25,614 bases of DNA from a virus: positions 1-25,614 of IMG/VR virus record IMGVR_UViG_3300027907_000050; one strand, 5' to 3'. Within the stretch, counting starts at the first letter, position 1. The number at the start of each line of letters is the position of its first letter. Positions 13,800 through 21,040 of the stretch are shown here, one piece after another. Below the pieces are notes generated by a model. The model searched no databases, was not told the origin of the DNA, and saw nothing but the letters and a program-made list of their open reading frames with translations. The position numbers were made by a program, and so were the translations under genes.

Positions 13800-15616
13800 T
13801 GCCCACAGTAGGCACTCTTGCCTATCAGATCGTAGCGAACACTTCCAACTTCACGCAGGGTCTGACCGGCTCGCGGAAGGAGTTGAAGACACTCAAAGAT
13901 GCCTTCCTGTCTTCAATCACTCCAGCAGAGAAGTACGGAGCCGCGATTGCGCATCTGGAATCGCTCGCGGAGAAATTCCCCGACAAGGCAGCCGTCATTC
14001 AACGCTCTATCGCCCAGATGCGAGCGGAGATGACTCCGGCTTCTACAACGTCCAAGGTCTTGACGGACGTTCTAGGCCGGATGGGGATTGTTATTGACCC
14101 GGTATCCGCCGCCTTCCAAGCTCTCCACGTCGCGACCGGAGTTGCTCGCGCGGGTCTCCAGGCTGTTCACGATATTGCCGGCAAGGTTATGGAGTCGATG
14201 GAGAGGCTTGACGAGACCGCGAAGAAGGCGCGGCTGTTGGGCGTGGACCCGGCGCAGTTGATCGGTCTCCGAAGAGCAGCAGAGGACATCGCTGGAGTTG
14301 CTTCGGAAGGCTTTGACGCCGCCTTCAAAAAGTTCGGAGTCAACATCGGTACGGCTGCAATGACTGGTAAGGGTCCGGCGGCTGACGCTATGAAGAGGCT
14401 AGGTCTCTCCGCCAAAGAGCTTTCAGGCATGAGCTTGTTCGATGCCTTGATGAAGGTTGCTGATGCGATGGAGCAAGTGGAGAACGTCGATGAGAGGCTT
14501 GCTCTGTCTAAGGGTATCCTAGGCAAAGGCGGTGAAGAACTAGCCCCCATGCTCGCGGCCGGAAGAGAGGAGATTCAGAAGCTGGTAGCTGATCAACAGC
14601 ATCTGTCCCAAGCAGAGTTCATCGACTTCAAATCCATCGAAGAAGCCAACGACCAAATCGGCCGGTTCTCTACTTTGATCCAATCCATATTCGATCTGCT
14701 GGCTTCCGAGTTTGCGCCGCTCGTCAAGGATGTTTTCGGAGATATGACTGACGGTCTCTCTGATGCGAACAACCAAGGTAAGGGACTCCGCGATACAATC
14801 CAACTTATTGCCTTCACAACGGCGGCTCTAGTTGATGAAATTGAAGGCATCGCCGGAGCTACCAACAAACTAGGCAATTCAATTCCGGCCTGGATGAGAC
14901 CTTGGCTGCCTGGATTCAGGGAAGCCGATTTAGCTTCTGGCTTGAGCGGACTCGTTCAACCATCCGGCGCTGCCGGTACTCGGCTTGGCGGTATGACTCA
15001 GAATGCTCAAGACCGTCTCAACGGATTAAACAAAGACAAAGTCAAGACCGTTGGAGAGATTCAAAAGCAAGAGGACGCAAAGGAAGTCGCAAGAGAAGCC
15101 GCGAGAGCTAAGAGGCTCGCTGACGCGAAGGAGAGAGCGACGAAGGCAGACAAGGCGAAACATGATGCCTTGGACAAACGGAATCTTGAGGGACTCGCGG
15201 AAGGTCAGCGTCAAGCGGAAGAGATGCGCCGCAAACAAGAGGACGAGTTGTTTGGCGCGCAAGAGAAAGCCTTCATGGCCAGCAGGACTCCGGCCGAAAA
15301 ACTTCGGATGGACCTGGAAGAGTTGACATCGCTCCGTCGCCGCGGCGGAATGACTGACGAGACCTACCAACGCTCTCTGATGGCTCTCCGCGCGCAGGCT
15401 CGCGACATCGCTGACGTTGAGAAGGTAACTCCCCAATCTATCGGAGCGATTCGCGCCGGCTCTATCGAAGCTCTCCGCGCGGGTATGGAGAAGCCGGTCA
15501 CTGAGAAGCAACTTGAAGAAGCAAAGAAGCAGACCGAAGAGGCGAAGGAAGCTAACAAGCTCTTAACTGAGATCAACGCCAAGTTGGCAGCGCCGCCGAT
15601 CAAGGAAGCAGTCTGA
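13799..15616 (+). CDS. Tape measure protein
   Basis: A 605-aa helical protein located right after the chaperone pair. It has an N-terminal domain (about 1-85), an Ala/Gly-rich central part, the block SFLDALMKVADAMEQV-like at about 215-230, then long charged coiled coil at about 405-520. It ends in EE/AKK repeats. Its length sets tail length; at about 1.5 angstrom per residue this predicts about 90 nm, short for a siphovirus. Transmembrane segments are not obvious. No peptidase or lysozyme motif was seen. The start follows AAGGAG. Confidence 0.88.
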   Translation: MPTVGTLAYQIVANTSNFTQGLTGSRKELKTLKDAFLSSITPAEKYGAAIAHLESLAEKFPDKAAVIQRSIAQMRAEMTPASTTSKVLTDVLGRMGIVIDPVSAAFQALHVATGVARAGLQAVHDIAGKVMESMERLDETAKKARLLGVDPAQLIGLRRAAEDIAGVASEGFDAAFKKFGVNIGTAAMTGKGPAADAMKRLGLSAKELSGMSLFDALMKVADAMEQVENVDERLALSKGILGKGGEELAPMLAAGREEIQKLVADQQHLSQAEFIDFKSIEEANDQIGRFSTLIQSIFDLLASEFAPLVKDVFGDMTDGLSDANNQGKGLRDTIQLIAFTTAALVDEIEGIAGATNKLGNSIPAWMRPWLPGFREADLASGLSGLVQPSGAAGTRLGGMTQNAQDRLNGLNKDKVKTVGEIQKQEDAKEVAREAARAKRLADAKERATKADKAKHDALDKRNLEGLAEGQRQAEEMRRKQEDELFGAQEKAFMASRTPAEKLRMDLEELTSLRRRGGMTDETYQRSLMALRAQARDIADVEKVTPQSIGAIRAGSIEALRAGMEKPVTEKQLEEAKKQTEEAKEANKLLTEINAKLAAPPIKEAV

Positions 15617-16503
15617 TGACTTGGATTATCGGACGCGAGCCGGGATATCCGCAGACCACTCAGGTTGCGGACCTTAGCACCGGTCGCGTGACGACAACTA
15701 CAGAGGATCGTTACAAGGTTGAGACGCCAGGACAGGAGATAGTTCTGTCGGAGACTATCCTGAATGGACTTCCTTCGTCATTAGCTCTCGGAAGCCGGCT
15801 AGGCTCCTGCGGTCTAAAATCGCGGACCGCGGTAAGAAACGATAGCAACCGAACCCTATGGCACTTGAGTCTCAGCTACTCTTCCGAGATGGACGAGCAG
15901 ACGAGCCAAGACCAGACTCAGCCGCCGGATATGCGCCGGGTCAAGTACAATTGGGACTTTGAAACCCGCGACATACTCTTCACCAAGGATGTTGTGACCG
16001 GCGACGCAGTTGCCAACTCTGTAGGCGAGCCGTTTGAACTCACTACGGAGTACGTGATTGCGATCCTTAACATCAACACATACCGCCGTACATTCTCACC
16101 CAACACCATACTGAATTTTACCAACCGGACGAATCAGAATGCGTTTTGGGGATTCCCGGCTAAGTCAGCCGCCATCGCCGGTATCCGAGACTCTGAGGAC
16201 GCAGCTGAGGTCTGGCAAGGGGCGCGGTTCCGCCAGGTCCAATACGTCGTCAAGTTCATGATTCCTAACATCCCAGACGTGATAGAGGGATGGAAGGAGA
16301 TTATCATGAACCGCGGCTCCTTCTATCGGGAAGGCGGAGTGGACAAGCCTTTCACCGCCCAAGGCTCGCGGATTATCGGCAAGCTGGATGCAGCAGGCGG
16401 TAAACTAGCAGCCGGCGCTCAACCTGTATTCCTGAAATTCAACCGGCTCGTAACCGCGGACTTCAGAGACCTAGGTATTGATATTGACCAACTCCGTCTA
16501 TAG
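15616..16503 (+). CDS. Tail-tip / distal tail structural protein (unknown family)
   Basis: A 295-aa, beta-rich protein in the place of distal tail and baseplate proteins after the tape measure. It begins with a short ordered segment (WIIGREPGYPQTTQV), contains repeated polar strands, and has no recognised catalytic motif. TGA of the tape measure overlaps its ATG. It might be a distal tail-like ring protein, but I cannot confirm this. Confidence 0.6.
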   Translation: MTWIIGREPGYPQTTQVADLSTGRVTTTTEDRYKVETPGQEIVLSETILNGLPSSLALGSRLGSCGLKSRTAVRNDSNRTLWHLSLSYSSEMDEQTSQDQTQPPDMRRVKYNWDFETRDILFTKDVVTGDAVANSVGEPFELTTEYVIAILNINTYRRTFSPNTILNFTNRTNQNAFWGFPAKSAAIAGIRDSEDAAEVWQGARFRQVQYVVKFMIPNIPDVIEGWKEIIMNRGSFYREGGVDKPFTAQGSRIIGKLDAAGGKLAAGAQPVFLKFNRLVTADFRDLGIDIDQLRL

Positions 16504-16513
16504 GAACTGACAA

Positions 16514-17146
16514 ATGGATACCATGGCTATCCCGTCCAACGTAGATATTCAAGGTGACGCGATTATCCGCGGTGCTCTACTTCCGCCGCGGACCCGGAGC
16601 GAGATACAGCAGGATAACAACGCGGTCTATGACATTCCGTTCAGCGAATGGAAAATATTCGATGCCTTCGCTACGGACCTAGCGGCCACTGCCCTTTCGG
16701 ACGATGACTTGGCGTTGGTCGGCGGCGTCCACGGCACTGACGCTCCGTCCATCCAGACCCTTGACGTGAAGAACGTTACCAAAACCCGCAAGGCGCGAGC
16801 GACGTTCACCCTTCCCCCAGAGTACGTTGCTGGTGAGAGTGTAACACTAAGATTCTCCGCCGGTATGAAGACAACGGTTGCTTCGGTCTCGGCTACGTTG
16901 GACGTGGAAGTATTCAAAAGCGCGAAGAACACGCTCAAGACTGGGACTGACTTGTATACTGGAGCCGCGGTCACCATTAACAGCCTGGTGTTCGCTGACA
17001 AGGACTTCTCTCTGGTCGTCACAACTCTCAGTCCAGGCGACGTCATCGACATCCTAGTCATTATCGCAACCAATGACTCCGCGACCGCCACGGCAGTCAT
17101 CGGCTGTCTCGGCTCTACTCAAGTTCTCTGCGACATCAAGGGATAG
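16514..17146 (+). CDS. Tail-associated structural protein
   Basis: A 210-aa protein with AGGA 8 nt before ATG 16514; ATG 16523 is an alternative start. The opening (SNVDIQGDAIIRGALLPP) looks like a collar or fibre-base motif. The rest is a beta-sandwich-like domain with regular strands such as ARATFTLPPEYVAGESVTLR. I recall similar proteins in tail-tip clusters of soil or freshwater phages. No enzyme motif. It is probably a spike or fibre-attachment protein. Confidence 0.6.
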   Translation: MDTMAIPSNVDIQGDAIIRGALLPPRTRSEIQQDNNAVYDIPFSEWKIFDAFATDLAATALSDDDLALVGGVHGTDAPSIQTLDVKNVTKTRKARATFTLPPEYVAGESVTLRFSAGMKTTVASVSATLDVEVFKSAKNTLKTGTDLYTGAAVTINSLVFADKDFSLVVTTLSPGDVIDILVIIATNDSATATAVIGCLGSTQVLCDIKG

Positions 17147-17150
17147 GCTC

Positions 17151-17786
17151 GTGGCTGGTCCTCTGTACGGATTCAACCGGGATAACGCAAGCCGGCTTCT
17201 CCGCCTCGCGCGAGCGGATGCTGCTCAGTCAAAGCAGCGCGGACTGAGAGGACTGCTATCAGCTGGCGGTCTCGCGGATACGCTTCCGTTTTCCCTCAGC
17301 CTGCCGATAGAGTTTGTCCAGGTCTGGAAAACAAGCGGTTCTCCAACCATCGGAGATATCCTAGCGCCCGATGCAAGCGGCTACCATCCCGGCCGGGTCC
17401 GTCGCCGGGTTGAAGGAGTGATGACCACGATTGGAGATGCGGTCAAGGTCCGGTTCGCGGACTTCCATGACGACGACTTGGGACAAGTATTTGCGACTCA
17501 CGGCAAGTATTATCCGTGCGTCCTTATCGAAGGCGGAGAGGGTACCCCGGTTCCTGACACTGTATATCTTGCTCTCAATGGAGACACGCAATACATCGTC
17601 AAGAGAACGACCAACCTGGCCAAAGGCTCCTCTGGAACATTTGATCTGTATCATCGCTCAACCGAAGCTGATTCGACCTTCGATCTAACCAACGTCAAGG
17701 CACTGGGAGTCGCCTATACCGCGAACAAGTGGGCGACGGCTAACCGGTTCGGACCGTTCTGGTACGTTGGTTGCTGGGAGACCTAA
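17151..17786 (+). CDS. Tail-tip hypothetical protein
   Basis: A 211-aa protein from GTG 17151, preferred over the in-frame upstream ATG 17073 because AAGGGA (17138-17143) precedes it and the earlier frame lies over the previous gene. It has a basic N-terminal helix and a compact beta domain (VEGVMTTIGDAVKVRFADFH, then a Gly-rich loop). No family is recognised. Its stop overlaps the next ATG (TAATG). The position suggests a receptor-binding or adaptor protein. Confidence 0.6.
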   Translation: MAGPLYGFNRDNASRLLRLARADAAQSKQRGLRGLLSAGGLADTLPFSLSLPIEFVQVWKTSGSPTIGDILAPDASGYHPGRVRRRVEGVMTTIGDAVKVRFADFHDDDLGQVFATHGKYYPCVLIEGGEGTPVPDTVYLALNGDTQYIVKRTTNLAKGSSGTFDLYHRSTEADSTFDLTNVKALGVAYTANKWATANRFGPFWYVGCWET

Positions 17787-18499
17787 TGAGCCTTTGGATG
17801 GGCTGCTGTGTTGACCCTTGCTCGTGTGGGCCGTGCGAAGGCGCTCCTAGCGGCAATTACGGTCCAGATGATTTCAGTTCACTCGATGGCGGCTGGACCA
17901 ATGTTCACGGCTCCGCTTCGGCAGTCAGTGGTCGGCTACAATCCACCAGCAACAGTTGCACCGTAGCGAGAGTGCATGAGGTTCCTGGTCAGGGTGTTCT
18001 GCCATCGGGTACGATCCTCAAATTGAAGGCGAAGATTTATTTCAACGACAAGGTTGCTACAATCGCCATTGGCTATGGGATTGACGGCAGTGCGGACGCT
18101 CTTGGCATCCCCCACGATTGCGTCCATCCTCCATCGCCAGAGGAGATTGCCGGCGGTCCTTGCCCGTTCATAAGACTGATGGCCAGACCGCTTGGTGGTG
18201 GTGCCGGCGCGAACTACCGAGTTTCATTCGGTGATGCCACAGACGAGCATAACAACGCGACGGTCCCGGCTACCGGCGATAGTCTAGAAATTCGATTCAC
18301 GCTCACTGAAGATATGTGTCTTGGTACGGCGGATGGGGATTTTGATTTCTTGGTTAATGACTCGTCAATCTATACACTAAGTAGCAATCTGGTTTTGCCC
18401 TGTCCGTGCTTCAATATGGGCGTGACTCACTCGCGCAATGCCGCGGGTTCGCTAGTTGCCGAGTGGGATGACTTTCAATTTGAGATTATCCCGCCATGA
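17786..18499 (+). CDS. Cys-rich protein with lectin-like (LamG-type) sandwich, probable adhesin
   Basis: A 237-aa protein from ATG 17786, chosen because GGGAG lies just upstream and it overlaps the previous stop. Six cysteines cluster in the first 20 residues (GCCVDPCSCGPC). The body starts with DDFSSLDGGWTNV and ends with EWDDFQFEII, the opening and closing strand pattern of concanavalin-like (LamG) domains that bind glycans. Central Cys-containing loops (GIPHDCVHPP, GGPCPF) add stability. It is likely a surface-sugar-binding tail protein. Its stop overlaps the next ATG. Confidence 0.55.
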   Translation: MSLWMGCCVDPCSCGPCEGAPSGNYGPDDFSSLDGGWTNVHGSASAVSGRLQSTSNSCTVARVHEVPGQGVLPSGTILKLKAKIYFNDKVATIAIGYGIDGSADALGIPHDCVHPPSPEEIAGGPCPFIRLMARPLGGGAGANYRVSFGDATDEHNNATVPATGDSLEIRFTLTEDMCLGTADGDFDFLVNDSSIYTLSSNLVLPCPCFNMGVTHSRNAAGSLVAEWDDFQFEIIPP

Positions 18500-18732
18500 T
18501 GTTCGACTCTGAAGGTCGCGGATATCTGCCTTGCGAGCCGGTGCGCTACTGCCGCCACATCGGTGAACTACTGCGGTTGGAGAAATGCCCGGCATGCTCC
18601 GGCAACGTGCGGCTTAAGGTATTCACTTGTCAGGTTCATAACGAATGCACGCAATTTACGACTGTCGGTGAAATCGCGTGCTGCCGCGTCTGTCCGGACC
18701 TTACGCTGCGTGAAGAGGTAGGCGATACCTAA
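18496..18732 (+). CDS. Nine-cysteine mini-protein, last gene of the late operon
   Basis: A 78-aa protein with Cys at about 13, 19, 31, 34, 45, 51, 62, 63 and 66 and His at 21 and 48, arranged as CxxC pairs around a VRLKVFTCQVH core. This suggests two metal sites or a disulfide knot. I associate this cysteine layout with proteins of planctomycetes, but cannot verify. It is coupled to the adhesin-like gene by ATGA, so it may act with it, for example as a fibre tip or chaperone. Its TAA overlaps the convergent TAG of the lipoprotein gene. Confidence 0.6.
   Translation: MMFDSEGRGYLPCEPVRYCRHIGELLRLEKCPACSGNVRLKVFTCQVHNECTQFTTVGEIACCRVCPDLTLREEVGDT
18716..18730. other. Small hairpin at the convergent stop codons
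   Basis: AGGTA (18716-18720) and TACCT (18726-18730) flank a 5-nt loop. Both converging genes end here, so it is the only structure available to slow polymerases from both sides. It is too short to be a strong terminator on its own. Confidence 0.3.
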
Positions 18733-19055
18733 TTGATCAGTTGGCTATCTAAAGCTATGACTCGCAACTGGAGGGAGCCGCCTTCCAACTGATATTCCGC
18801 TTCCCAAGAACGGACTCCGTGAGGGGAGCCTTGAAGGTAGCCGCTCGCCTTCCATTTGTCCTCTGCGTATCGTCGGACGTGAATGACGTGAAATTCCCAG
18901 TTGTCGCTCTCCGATCCTAGATGCTGGATCAAGGCTTCCCGCGCGAGCGCGACGGCTTCCGCCTCTGTCTCTAGATCGGACCGGACCGGAGCCGCGGGAC
19001 GAGCGCAGCCGAGAGTGAGAGCGGCCAAGGCGAGCGTAAAGGCTAGGCGAAGCAT
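18729..19055 (-). CDS. Small lipoprotein with signal peptide
   Basis: A 108-aa protein with an N-terminal MLRLAFTLALAALTLGC segment. The core is hydrophobic and Cys17 follows a G, as in a lipobox, although the residues before it (T-L-G) are not the commonest type. The mature part is mixed alpha/beta. The start follows CTGGAG about 8 nt upstream. It converges with the late operon, overlapping by 4 nt. Candidate roles are superinfection exclusion, host-surface change or a spanin-like partner; none is shown. It is the only clearly exported protein seen. Confidence 0.7.
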   Translation of the reverse strand: MLRLAFTLALAALTLGCARPAAPVRSDLETEAEAVALAREALIQHLGSESDNWEFHVIHVRRYAEDKWKASGYLQGSPHGVRSWEAEYQLEGGSLQLRVIALDSQLIN

Positions 19056-19066
19056 AGGGGTTCTCC

Positions 19067-19077
19067 AGGGGTCCCCT
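19067..19077. repeat. Short palindrome abutting the lipoprotein ribosome site
   Basis: AGGGG and CCCCT flank a T. It lies one base from the Shine-Dalgarno (GGAG on the minus strand) of the lipoprotein gene and might hide it or bind a regulator. Confidence 0.35.
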
Positions 19078-19102
19078 ACCTATTCGCTCGCCGGACCGGA
19101 AG

Positions 19103-19132
19103 ATTGCCTAGGCTTGCCTAGGATTGCCGCGG
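19103..19132. repeat. Three tandem 10-bp repeats upstream of the lipoprotein gene
   Basis: ATTGCCTAGG, CTTGCCTAGG and ATTGCCGCGG stand end to end, sharing TTGCC and GG. The exact 10-bp spacing places each copy on the same face of the helix, as for a cooperative binding site. They occupy the non-coding 19056-19199 stretch. Confidence 0.55.
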
Positions 19133-19138
19133 CGCTGT

Positions 19139-19183
19139 CCCGGCTGCCGGGTCTGGGTAGGAACCCAAGCCGGTTCTCTACCC
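19139..19183 (-). terminator. Two adjacent hairpins downstream of the 74-aa gene
   Basis: GGGTAGGAACC (19155-19165) pairs with GGTTC-t-CTACCC (19172-19183) over 11 bp with one bulged T. CCCGGC and GCCGGG (19139-19151) form a second 6-bp palindrome. On the minus strand they follow the stop at 19200 by about 17 nt. No T-run follows, so factor-independent termination is uncertain. Confidence 0.4.
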
Positions 19184-19199
19184 CCATTTCCTGCTTGCC

Positions 19200-19424
19200 C
19201 TAGAGTGGCTTACCGTGTCGGTCGATTTGCGGGACGAGTACCACGGCTGCGTACTGCGAGACCGGACCGGCGGCTAGAGACTGCGCGTGTAGGTCGGTGA
19301 ATACCGCTCCGTTCATATTCATCCGACCCCTTAAGCTCTCCGGCTCGCAAAGGTAGGCGGTCTCGCCGCGGATGAAGCGGACTAGGGGTTGAGGTTCGTT
19401 TCCAACGAAGCAAAATGCCCACAT
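19200..19424 (-). CDS. Hypothetical small protein
   Basis: A 74-aa protein with good AGGAG spacing on the minus strand (about 19433-19437). No family is recognised. It has an aromatic N-terminus and a small mixed fold. It is separated from the next minus gene (the lipoprotein) by 144 nt of hairpins and repeats, and from the preceding 54-aa gene by 12 nt. Confidence 0.6.
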   Translation of the reverse strand: MWAFCFVGNEPQPLVRFIRGETAYLCEPESLRGRMNMNGAVFTDLHAQSLAAGPVSQYAAVVLVPQIDRHGKPL

Positions 19425-19436
19425 GTCTGACTTCTC

Positions 19437-19601
19437 CTAAAGAATTTCAATGCGTCCAAACTCATTAACGAAGGCGGAAGGCTCGTCATCATCCTCTCTG
19501 GCGTCAGTATCCTCTCTGACTTGCTCTTCCAACTCCCAGGCCAGACTCCGATCCTCTGGCGGAAGTTCTTCCGGGTCAGGTACGAACGGGTTGTGCGACA
19601 T
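19437..19601 (-). CDS. Very acidic 54-aa protein
   Basis: The ATG at 19601 is preceded by CCGGAGACC with GGAG about 8 nt upstream. The chain is rich in Asp/Glu (for example EDTDAREDDDEP at about residues 30-41) and has no cysteine. Such small acidic phage proteins sometimes mimic DNA, but nothing specific shows it here. It overlaps the upstream minus gene by 26 nt. Confidence 0.6.
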   Translation of the reverse strand: MSHNPFVPDPEELPPEDRSLAWELEEQVREDTDAREDDDEPSAFVNEFGRIEIL

Positions 19602-19869
19602 CTAAGGTCTCCGGTTGAACAAACTCAACAATGAATGGTGAGAACGAAACTAGCAGCTGAAGGCTCCGAAGGTAGAGCCGGATGCCTTCAACGCGATAGA
19701 ACCGCGGCGGTAGAACCTCTCGCCGGGAGTAGTCATAGAATTCACGAAGCTCCGCCGGGAAGTCCACTTGTAAGACTTTAGTGAGTTGTAGTTGTAGCTC
19801 GCTCATCTTCTTATCTTCTTCAGTAATGTCCGGAAAGCGGACGAGCCTACCGTTGAGGTAGTGTAGCAT
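19576..19869 (-). CDS. Hypothetical protein
   Basis: A 97-aa protein with AGGAG about 9 nt before ATG 19869. It is mostly helical with charged and aromatic residues (EFYDYSRREVLPPRFYRV). No family is recognised. It overlaps both neighbours (by 23 nt and 26 nt), typical of this early gene cluster. Confidence 0.6.
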   Translation of the reverse strand: MLHYLNGRLVRFPDITEEDKKMSELQLQLTKVLQVDFPAELREFYDYSRREVLPPRFYRVEGIRLYLRSLQLLVSFSPFIVEFVQPETLDVAQPVRT

Positions 19870-20281
19870 GGCTCATAATCTCCTGAACGGGATTTTGACG
19901 GGACAGATCGACTCCGTGAGCTGCGAAGAACCGCGCCCACGGCTTGACGACGTATTCGTGAAACCAGAAGCCACGGTACCAAGCGTAAGCGAGAGGCTCC
20001 GTCTGTTCTTGACCCGGATAAGCCGGACCGTAGGGACAGCGATTGACCGCGGCAAAGCCGTAGGTCTGGGCAGCATAGTAGCCTTCCGCCGCCGTCCACT
20101 TGATCTTCGCCGGAGTGATCGACGGGTCCAACGGCTCCGGATGAACGATGCGCGCCGGCGGAGCCGTAGTCCAACGCGCAATCGTCTCTTGAGCGAACCC
20201 GTTGTGAGCTAGGAACTGACGACGGTTGACGGTGTTGTCCGTCCACTGTAGGAGCTTCTTCCTGAATTTGTGACGAGTCAT
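19847..20281 (-). CDS. Hypothetical protein with an Rmf/CrpP-like motif
   Basis: A 144-aa protein from ATG 20281, chosen over an upstream in-frame ATG (20377) because GGGGAGA precedes it and the longer frame lies on the neighbouring gene. After a basic N-terminus, residues about 65-106 show AEGYYAAQTYG (65-75), CPYGP (82-86) and AYAWYRGFW (98-106). The GYxA...G...CPY...W.xG order is that of ribosome modulation factor/CrpP fold proteins, which dampen translation by binding ribosomes. The spacing between CPY and W is longer than usual. The similarity is my reading only. Confidence 0.5.
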   Translation of the reverse strand: MTRHKFRKKLLQWTDNTVNRRQFLAHNGFAQETIARWTTAPPARIVHPEPLDPSITPAKIKWTAAEGYYAAQTYGFAAVNRCPYGPAYPGQEQTEPLAYAWYRGFWFHEYVVKPWARFFAAHGVDLSRQNPVQEIMSHATLPQR

Positions 20282-20283
20282 TT

Positions 20284-20484
20284 CTATCTCCCCGCGGGGT
20301 GATCGTCCATACAGGTAGCTTCCTTCATAGACCAAGGAAGCCACCCCTTGCACTTGGGGTCGTAACGGTACACGCAACCGTTCTCTGAAAGTCCAAGGGT
20401 CGAATAGCTCATTCCATTAGAGGTAGTGAACTGAGCGATTACGATTTGCTTGAACCGAACCTCTCTTGATTCCTGCTTCATCAT
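20284..20484 (-). CDS. Small hypothetical protein
   Basis: A 66-aa protein starting at two consecutive ATGs (20484, 20481) behind AAGGATC. The YSTLGLSENGCVYRYDPKCKG stretch resembles small beta-propeller-like or hydrophilic phage ORFs (a G..YRYD..GW pattern), with unknown function. It is coupled to the upstream frame-B coding segment by ATGA, which supports that segment being translated. Confidence 0.6.
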   Translation of the reverse strand: MMKQESREVRFKQIVIAQFTTSNGMSYSTLGLSENGCVYRYDPKCKGWLPWSMKEATCMDDHPAGR

Positions 20485-20751
20485 CTTACGATCCTTCTGA
20501 CCGGCTTTGGAGGAGCCTTCCGAACCGGCTTGGGAGCCGGCGCAGTGACTTGCGGCAAGCCGATGATTGACCGGAAGTCATTGGGCGGGAGTCCGCCTGC
20601 GAAGCTCCTCAGCTATTGAGAGCATGAGGAGCTTTGGGGGAATTGTCAATGTTTGAATCGCGTTCCTAGCACCAGCTTCGGCTTCCTGCCCTGTTGCACG
20701 TTTAGGCTCCGGCTCGCTGAATTCGGTCGATCTCGGCGGCGATAAGGGCAC
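20481..20751 (-). pseudogene. Probable gene split by a frameshift
   Basis: Two minus-strand frames together make a sensible protein. Frame A runs from GTG 20751 to TGA 20578 (57 aa; ends LLMLSIAEEL, then RRRTPAQ). Frame B is open from about 20615 to TGA 20481, has no ATG, reads as an Ala/Pro/Lys tail (APAPKPVRKAPPKPV), and its stop overlaps the next gene as ATGA. Combined reading gives IAEEL followed by SFAGGLPPND, a smooth join. One indel (or a programmed shift) near 20600-20612 would unite them. It overlaps the upstream gene by 50 nt. It may be a real pseudogene, a sequencing error, or recoding at the 20602-20634 hairpin. Confidence 0.45.
20602..20634. other. 9-bp inverted repeat at the frame transition
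   Basis: AAGCTCCTC (20602-20610) and GAGGAGCTT (20626-20634) are perfectly complementary with a 15-nt loop. On the minus strand the second arm carries GAGGAG, a ribosome-site-like sequence that the hairpin would sequester. Confidence 0.5.
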
Positions 20752-21040
20752 CGGCCTTTACCAGTTCGCGTATGCGGTCTTCCTCGCATGGCTTCCACCA
20801 GTCGCCATCCCAGGGCCAGCCGGACGGAACGCGAACCCGAAATGGCTTGGAGCGAGGCGAGCCGCCTTCCATTCGATAGGTCATCAGCCGCTGGCTGTCG
20901 GGCGTTGCATAACAGGCCGCAGCCATTGCAAGCGACTCATCGGTGTGGTTGGCGTCGTGTTGAGCCGACCAACCTTCAACGTCGATTTGCCGTTGCCGCT
21001 CTGCCGCGATTAGTTCAACGCCATTTAATTTTGTGCTCAT
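20702..21040 (-). CDS. Conserved phage protein (ERQRQI...KAGALIAAEIDR family), unknown function
   Basis: A 112-aa protein of a widely distributed phage type: ELIAAERQRQIDVEGWS at about residues 9-25, an AAACYA helix, a WPW/WWKP aromatic turn, and a terminal LVKAGALIAAEIDRIQR helix. The family is recognised but has no known role. ATG 21040 has GAGGAG in front and overlaps the previous stop (ATGA). Codon choice is less CTA/CTC-rich than in the surrounding genes, suggesting separate acquisition. Confidence 0.75.
   Translation of the reverse strand: MSTKLNGVELIAAERQRQIDVEGWSAQHDANHTDESLAMAAACYATPDSQRLMTYRMEGGSPRSKPFRVRVPSGWPWDGDWWKPCEEDRIRELVKAGALIAAEIDRIQRAGA

Noticed and set aside
17073-17150. 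Upstream ATG of the 211-aa tail gene
   Set aside because: It lies over the previous gene; GTG 17151 has AAGGGA in front.
20282-20377. Longer start of the Rmf-like gene
   Set aside because: It overlaps the 66-aa gene entirely and lacks a ribosome site.
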